Shown here: one piece after another, positions 5,454-7,499 of the stretch
Position numbering within the stretch: the first letter of the stretch is position 1
How the letters are laid out: the number at the start of each line of letters is the position of its first letter
Origin: Actinomycetes bacterium
GTDB lineage: Bacteria > Actinomycetota > Actinomycetes > Propionibacteriales > Nocardioidaceae
Assembly: GCA_023252095.1 (NCBI GenBank)
Contig: JAHEXN010000084.1
Span: forward strand, 4,087-11,585
Direction: 5' to 3'
DNA: 7,499 nt
Made by a program: the position numbers and the translations under genes
Notes under the pieces: generated by a model
The model's database searches: none
The model's input: only the letters and a program-made list of their open reading frames with translations
What the model was told of the DNA's origin: nothing

Positions 5454-6620
5454 ATGAAGATTGCGGTCGTCGGCACCGGTTACGTGGGTCTCTCCAACGC
5501 CGTGATCCTGGCGCAGCACCACGAGGTCGTCGCCGTCGACATCGACGCCGCGAAGGTCGAGCAGATCAACCGTCGCGAGTCGCCGATCGAGGACGTCGAG
5601 CTCGAGCAGTACCTCGCGGAGAAGCCGCTGAACCTCACGGCCACGCTCGACGCCGCATCGGCCTACGCCGGTGCCGACTTCGTGATCGTCGCGACGCCGA
5701 CCGACTACGACACCGAGACCAACTTCTTCAACACCGGCTCCGTCGAGAGCGTCGTCAGCGCGGTCGAGGCCGCCAACTCGGGTGCCGCGATCGTCATCAA
5801 GTCGACCGTGCCCGTCGGCTTCACCGCTGGCCTGCGGGAGCAGCACCCCGGGCTGACCATCATCTTCTCGCCGGAGTTCCTCCGCGAGGGGCGCGCGCTG
5901 CACGACAACCTCCACCCGTCGCGCATCGTCGTGGGCTCCGAGACCGCCGAGGGCAAGACCTTCGCCGAGCTGCTGCAAGAAGGTGCGATCGCCCAGGACG
6001 TCCCCGTCCTGATCACGGGCTCCACCGAGGCCGAGGCGATCAAGCTGTTCGCCAACACCTACCTCGCGCTCCGGGTCGCCTACTTCAACGAGCTCGACAC
6101 CTACGCCGCCCTGAGCGGACTCGACTCGCGCCAGATCATCGAGGGCGTCGGCCTCGACCCACGCATCGGCGACCACTACAACAACCCCTCGTTCGGCTAC
6201 GGCGGCTACTGCCTGCCGAAGGACACCAAGCAGCTGCGCGCGAACTACCAGGACGTGCCGCAGAACCTCATCGGTGCGATCGTCGACGCGAACACGACCC
6301 GCAAGGACTTCGTCGCGGCCGACATCCTGCGCCGCAACCCGACGACGGTCGGCATCTACCGCCTCGTGATGAAGGCCGGTTCCGACAACTTCCGGATGTC
6401 GAGCATCCAAGGCGTCATGAAACGGCTCAAGGCCAAGGGCATCGAGGTCATCGTGTTCGAGCCCCTGCTGCCGGACGAGCCGTTCTTCAACTCCGAGGTC
6501 GTCCGCGATCTCGAGGACTTCAAGCGGCGGAGCGACGTGATCGTCGTCAACCGCCGAACCGATGATCTGGCCGACGTGGCGGAGAAGGTCTACACGCGGG
6601 ACCTGTTCGGATCCGATTGA
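5454..6620 (+). CDS. ugd: UDP-glucose 6-dehydrogenase
   Basis: This enzyme oxidises UDP-glucose to UDP-glucuronate using two NAD+ in the cytoplasm, supplying acidic sugar for capsule, exopolysaccharide or cell-wall glycans. The protein is 388 residues, the same length as E. coli Ugd and its close group. The N-terminal NAD-binding Rossmann motif is KIAVVGTGYVGLSNAV (residues 2-17), with D29/D31 following the second strand. STVPVGFT (117-124) and FSPEFLREG (138-146) are family signatures. K197 and N201 in AIKLFANTYLALRVAYFNELDT lie in the central domain. Catalytic C253 is in FGYGGYCLPKDTK (248-259 region). The C-terminal UDP-binding domain is complete. The start at ATG 5454 puts the GxGxxG motif at the usual distance; the frame is open upstream but not coding-like. 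Nearly every codon ends in G or C. It lies 258 bp before a priming transferase, which supports a polysaccharide role. Confidence 0.96.
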   Translation: MKIAVVGTGYVGLSNAVILAQHHEVVAVDIDAAKVEQINRRESPIEDVELEQYLAEKPLNLTATLDAASAYAGADFVIVATPTDYDTETNFFNTGSVESVVSAVEAANSGAAIVIKSTVPVGFTAGLREQHPGLTIIFSPEFLREGRALHDNLHPSRIVVGSETAEGKTFAELLQEGAIAQDVPVLITGSTEAEAIKLFANTYLALRVAYFNELDTYAALSGLDSRQIIEGVGLDPRIGDHYNNPSFGYGGYCLPKDTKQLRANYQDVPQNLIGAIVDANTTRKDFVAADILRRNPTTVGIYRLVMKAGSDNFRMSSIQGVMKRLKAKGIEVIVFEPLLPDEPFFNSEVVRDLEDFKRRSDVIVVNRRTDDLADVAEKVYTRDLFGSD

Positions 6621-6621
6621 A

Positions 6622-6640
6622 ACCTGTCACACAGGTGACA
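6622..6640. promoter_or_regulatory. Overlapping alternative palindromes right after ugd
   Basis: ACCTGT-CAC-ACAGGT (6622-6636) and TGTCAC-ACAG-GTGACA (6625-6640) are both perfect 6-bp inverted repeats. They share bases, so only one can form as RNA at a time. The element begins one base after the ugd stop codon. There is no T-tract. It may be a short terminator or 3'-end hairpin of ugd, or a protein-binding operator for the downstream glycosylphosphotransferase. Confidence 0.5.
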
Positions 6641-6697
6641 ACTTCTGAGATCGAGCGTGGCGCAACTCACGCCCACACCGCGTAGCCGCAACACCTA

Positions 6698-6709
6698 GTT
6701 CACATGAAC
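6698..6709. promoter_or_regulatory. Palindrome GTTCA-CA-TGAAC, candidate operator
   Basis: The 12-bp inverted repeat GTTCACATGAAC is flanked by ACAC (6691-6694) and TGTGT (6711-6715), which extend the symmetry imperfectly. It lies just upstream of the expected -35 region of the TAGTCT -10 at 6736, a common position for an activator or repressor site. Confidence 0.35.
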
Positions 6710-6712
6710 GTG

Positions 6713-6747
6713 TGTCAATTGAGCCTGCGCGCGCATAGTCTGGGCCG
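6713..6747 (+). promoter_or_regulatory. Candidate promoter of the glycosylphosphotransferase
   Basis: TAGTCT (6736-6741) is identical to the -10 proposed for the ATPase stub and is followed by 6 nt and GTG 6748. TGTCAA (6713-6718) lies 17 nt upstream as a weak -35; TTGAGC (6719-6724) is a better hexamer but only 11 nt away. Transcription from here would give an untranslated or mini-ORF-bearing leader of about 130 nt before ATG 6879. Confidence 0.45.
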
Positions 6748-6795
6748 GTGCCTCTGGGGGGAACGCACCGCCCCACAACGCTTCTCGGATGGTGA
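6748..6795 (+). CDS. Possible leaderless 15-codon mini-ORF (leader peptide)
   Basis: GTG 6748, six bases after the TAGTCT -10, opens 15 codons (VPLGGTHRPTTLLGW). The TGA stop at 6793-6795 overlaps ATG 6795, which is in frame with the glycosylphosphotransferase (TGATG). The arrangement resembles translational coupling between a leader peptide and the main gene. Such an overlap in GC-rich DNA can arise by chance, and there is no run of one amino acid suggesting classical attenuation. Confidence 0.28.
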   Translation: MPLGGTHRPTTLLGW

Positions 6796-6878
6796 TGATG
6801 ACGCTGCAGGACTATGCCCGTCGGGGCAGACACGGCGTCGATTCCTCTGCCGGCGAATCGAACGCCCAGAAGGTCGCG

Positions 6879-7499
6879 ATGCCAGCCATGCCTGATCCTG
6901 ATTTTCCGTCCGGGCGCGCCCCCTGGCACACGGCCTTTCGCCGAGCCACCCTCGTCACCGACGCCATCGTGCTCGTCAGTGTCGTCCTGCTCGCGGAGTT
7001 CCTCCGCTTTGGTGTGGAAACTGCCACGACCCCCGGCCGCTCGTTCACCTACACCGCACTTGGCGTGGCGATCGCCACGCTATGGTGGATCGCTCTGCAG
7101 GTCGACGGCGCGACTGACATTCGCGTCCTGGGCCATGGGCCTGCGGAGTACCGACGCGTCGTGCACGCCTCGGTCATGGCGTTCGGCATCCTCGCGATCG
7201 CCACCCTTCTGATCAAACAGGACCTCTCGCGCGGCTACCTCGCCATTGCGTTCCCCGTCGGCGTGGTGGGACTTCTCATCGGCAGGAAGATGCTCCGCAC
7301 GTGGCTCATTCGACGCCGCAGGGTGGGCGCGATGACCACCAACGTCTTGATCATCGGGGGCGCGCGTTCGGCGCAGTCCATCGACAGCTACTTCGCCCGC
7401 CACCCCGGGGCTGGCTTCCGAGTGACCGGGGTCTGGGTTCCTGACGAGGTCGACTTGGGCCAGCGGTGGCTGCAGTCGCCCGGCCGGTTCGTTCCCATG
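6879..7499 (+). CDS. Polyprenyl glycosylphosphotransferase (exopolysaccharide priming enzyme), N-terminal part
   Basis: This type of enzyme transfers a sugar-1-phosphate from a nucleotide sugar to undecaprenyl phosphate at the membrane, the first step in building exopolysaccharide or capsule repeat units. Visible here are 207 residues. Hydrophobic segments lie at about 24-42, 58-74, 97-113 and 119-136. Then comes the family's LSRGYLAIAFPVGVVGLL...GRKMLRTWLIRRRR linker and the start of a Rossmann-like domain, TNVLIIGGARSAQSIDSYF (about 154-172). The catalytic C-terminal bacterial sugar transferase domain lies beyond the window, so the call rests on the N-terminal half. ATG 6879 is chosen for AGAAGG five bases upstream. 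ATGs at 6789, 6795, 6798 and 6888 are also in frame; 6795 would add 28 residues. GC3 is lower than in ugd, as often seen in glycan loci. Confidence 0.85.
   Translation, partial: MPAMPDPDFPSGRAPWHTAFRRATLVTDAIVLVSVVLLAEFLRFGVETATTPGRSFTYTALGVAIATLWWIALQVDGATDIRVLGHGPAEYRRVVHASVMAFGILAIATLLIKQDLSRGYLAIAFPVGVVGLLIGRKMLRTWLIRRRRVGAMTTNVLIIGGARSAQSIDSYFARHPGAGFRVTGVWVPDEVDLGQRWLQSPGRFVPM

Noticed and set aside
1..7499. CRISPR arrays, rRNA genes, intact insertion sequences or transposase genes
   Set aside because: I saw no regularly spaced repeats, rRNA signatures or transposase motifs on either strand.

Overview
The window is high-GC DNA. Most genes strongly prefer G or C at the third codon position, GTG starts are common, and several genes seem to start without a leader. 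Together with an ECF sigma factor fused to a zinc-finger/membrane tail, this points to an actinobacterium, possibly a Nocardioides/Aeromicrobium-like member of the Nocardioidaceae. The genus is an inference from gene style, not a database match.

Layout from left to right. (1) Bases 1-1003, minus strand: an ECF-type RNA polymerase sigma factor whose C-terminus carries an H-x3-C-x2-C zinc-finger motif and a membrane segment; it runs off the left edge. (2) 1176-1583, plus: a 135-residue protein of unknown function, divergent from the sigma gene. (3) 1615-2196, minus: a RibD-C/dihydrofolate-reductase-like oxidoreductase, convergent with (2) and separated from it by a strong hairpin. (4) 2519-3067, plus: a left-handed beta-helix (hexapeptide-repeat) acyltransferase with weaker GC3 bias, probably leaderless. 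(5) 3207-3371, minus: the N-terminal stub of an AAA_14/DUF4143-type ATPase, with Walker A intact and the rest missing, and a tandem 23-bp repeat upstream of it. (6) 3460-4902, minus: a DHA2-type (14-TMS) MFS drug exporter. (7) 5156-5353, plus: a doubtful small ORF. (8) 5454-6620, plus: UDP-glucose 6-dehydrogenase of the 388-residue Ugd class. (9) 6879-7499, plus, running off the right edge: the membrane and Rossmann-like N-terminal half of a polyprenyl glycosylphosphotransferase.

The right end reads as the start of an exopolysaccharide or capsule locus. Ugd supplies UDP-glucuronate, the glycosylphosphotransferase primes the lipid carrier, and the orphan acetyltransferase at 2519 could decorate a polysaccharide. 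The left half is ordinary regulatory and housekeeping content. The stretch between about 2200 and 3450 looks rearranged: it holds a broken ATPase gene, a gene of different codon usage and tandem repeats.

The points most worth a second look are a repeated TANNNT-N6/7-start-codon arrangement at several genes, a 15-codon leaderless mini-ORF overlapping a possible start of the glycosylphosphotransferase (TGATG), the tandem 23-bp repeats by the ATPase stub, and two mutually exclusive hairpins just after ugd. No wholly new multi-gene system can be claimed from this window.
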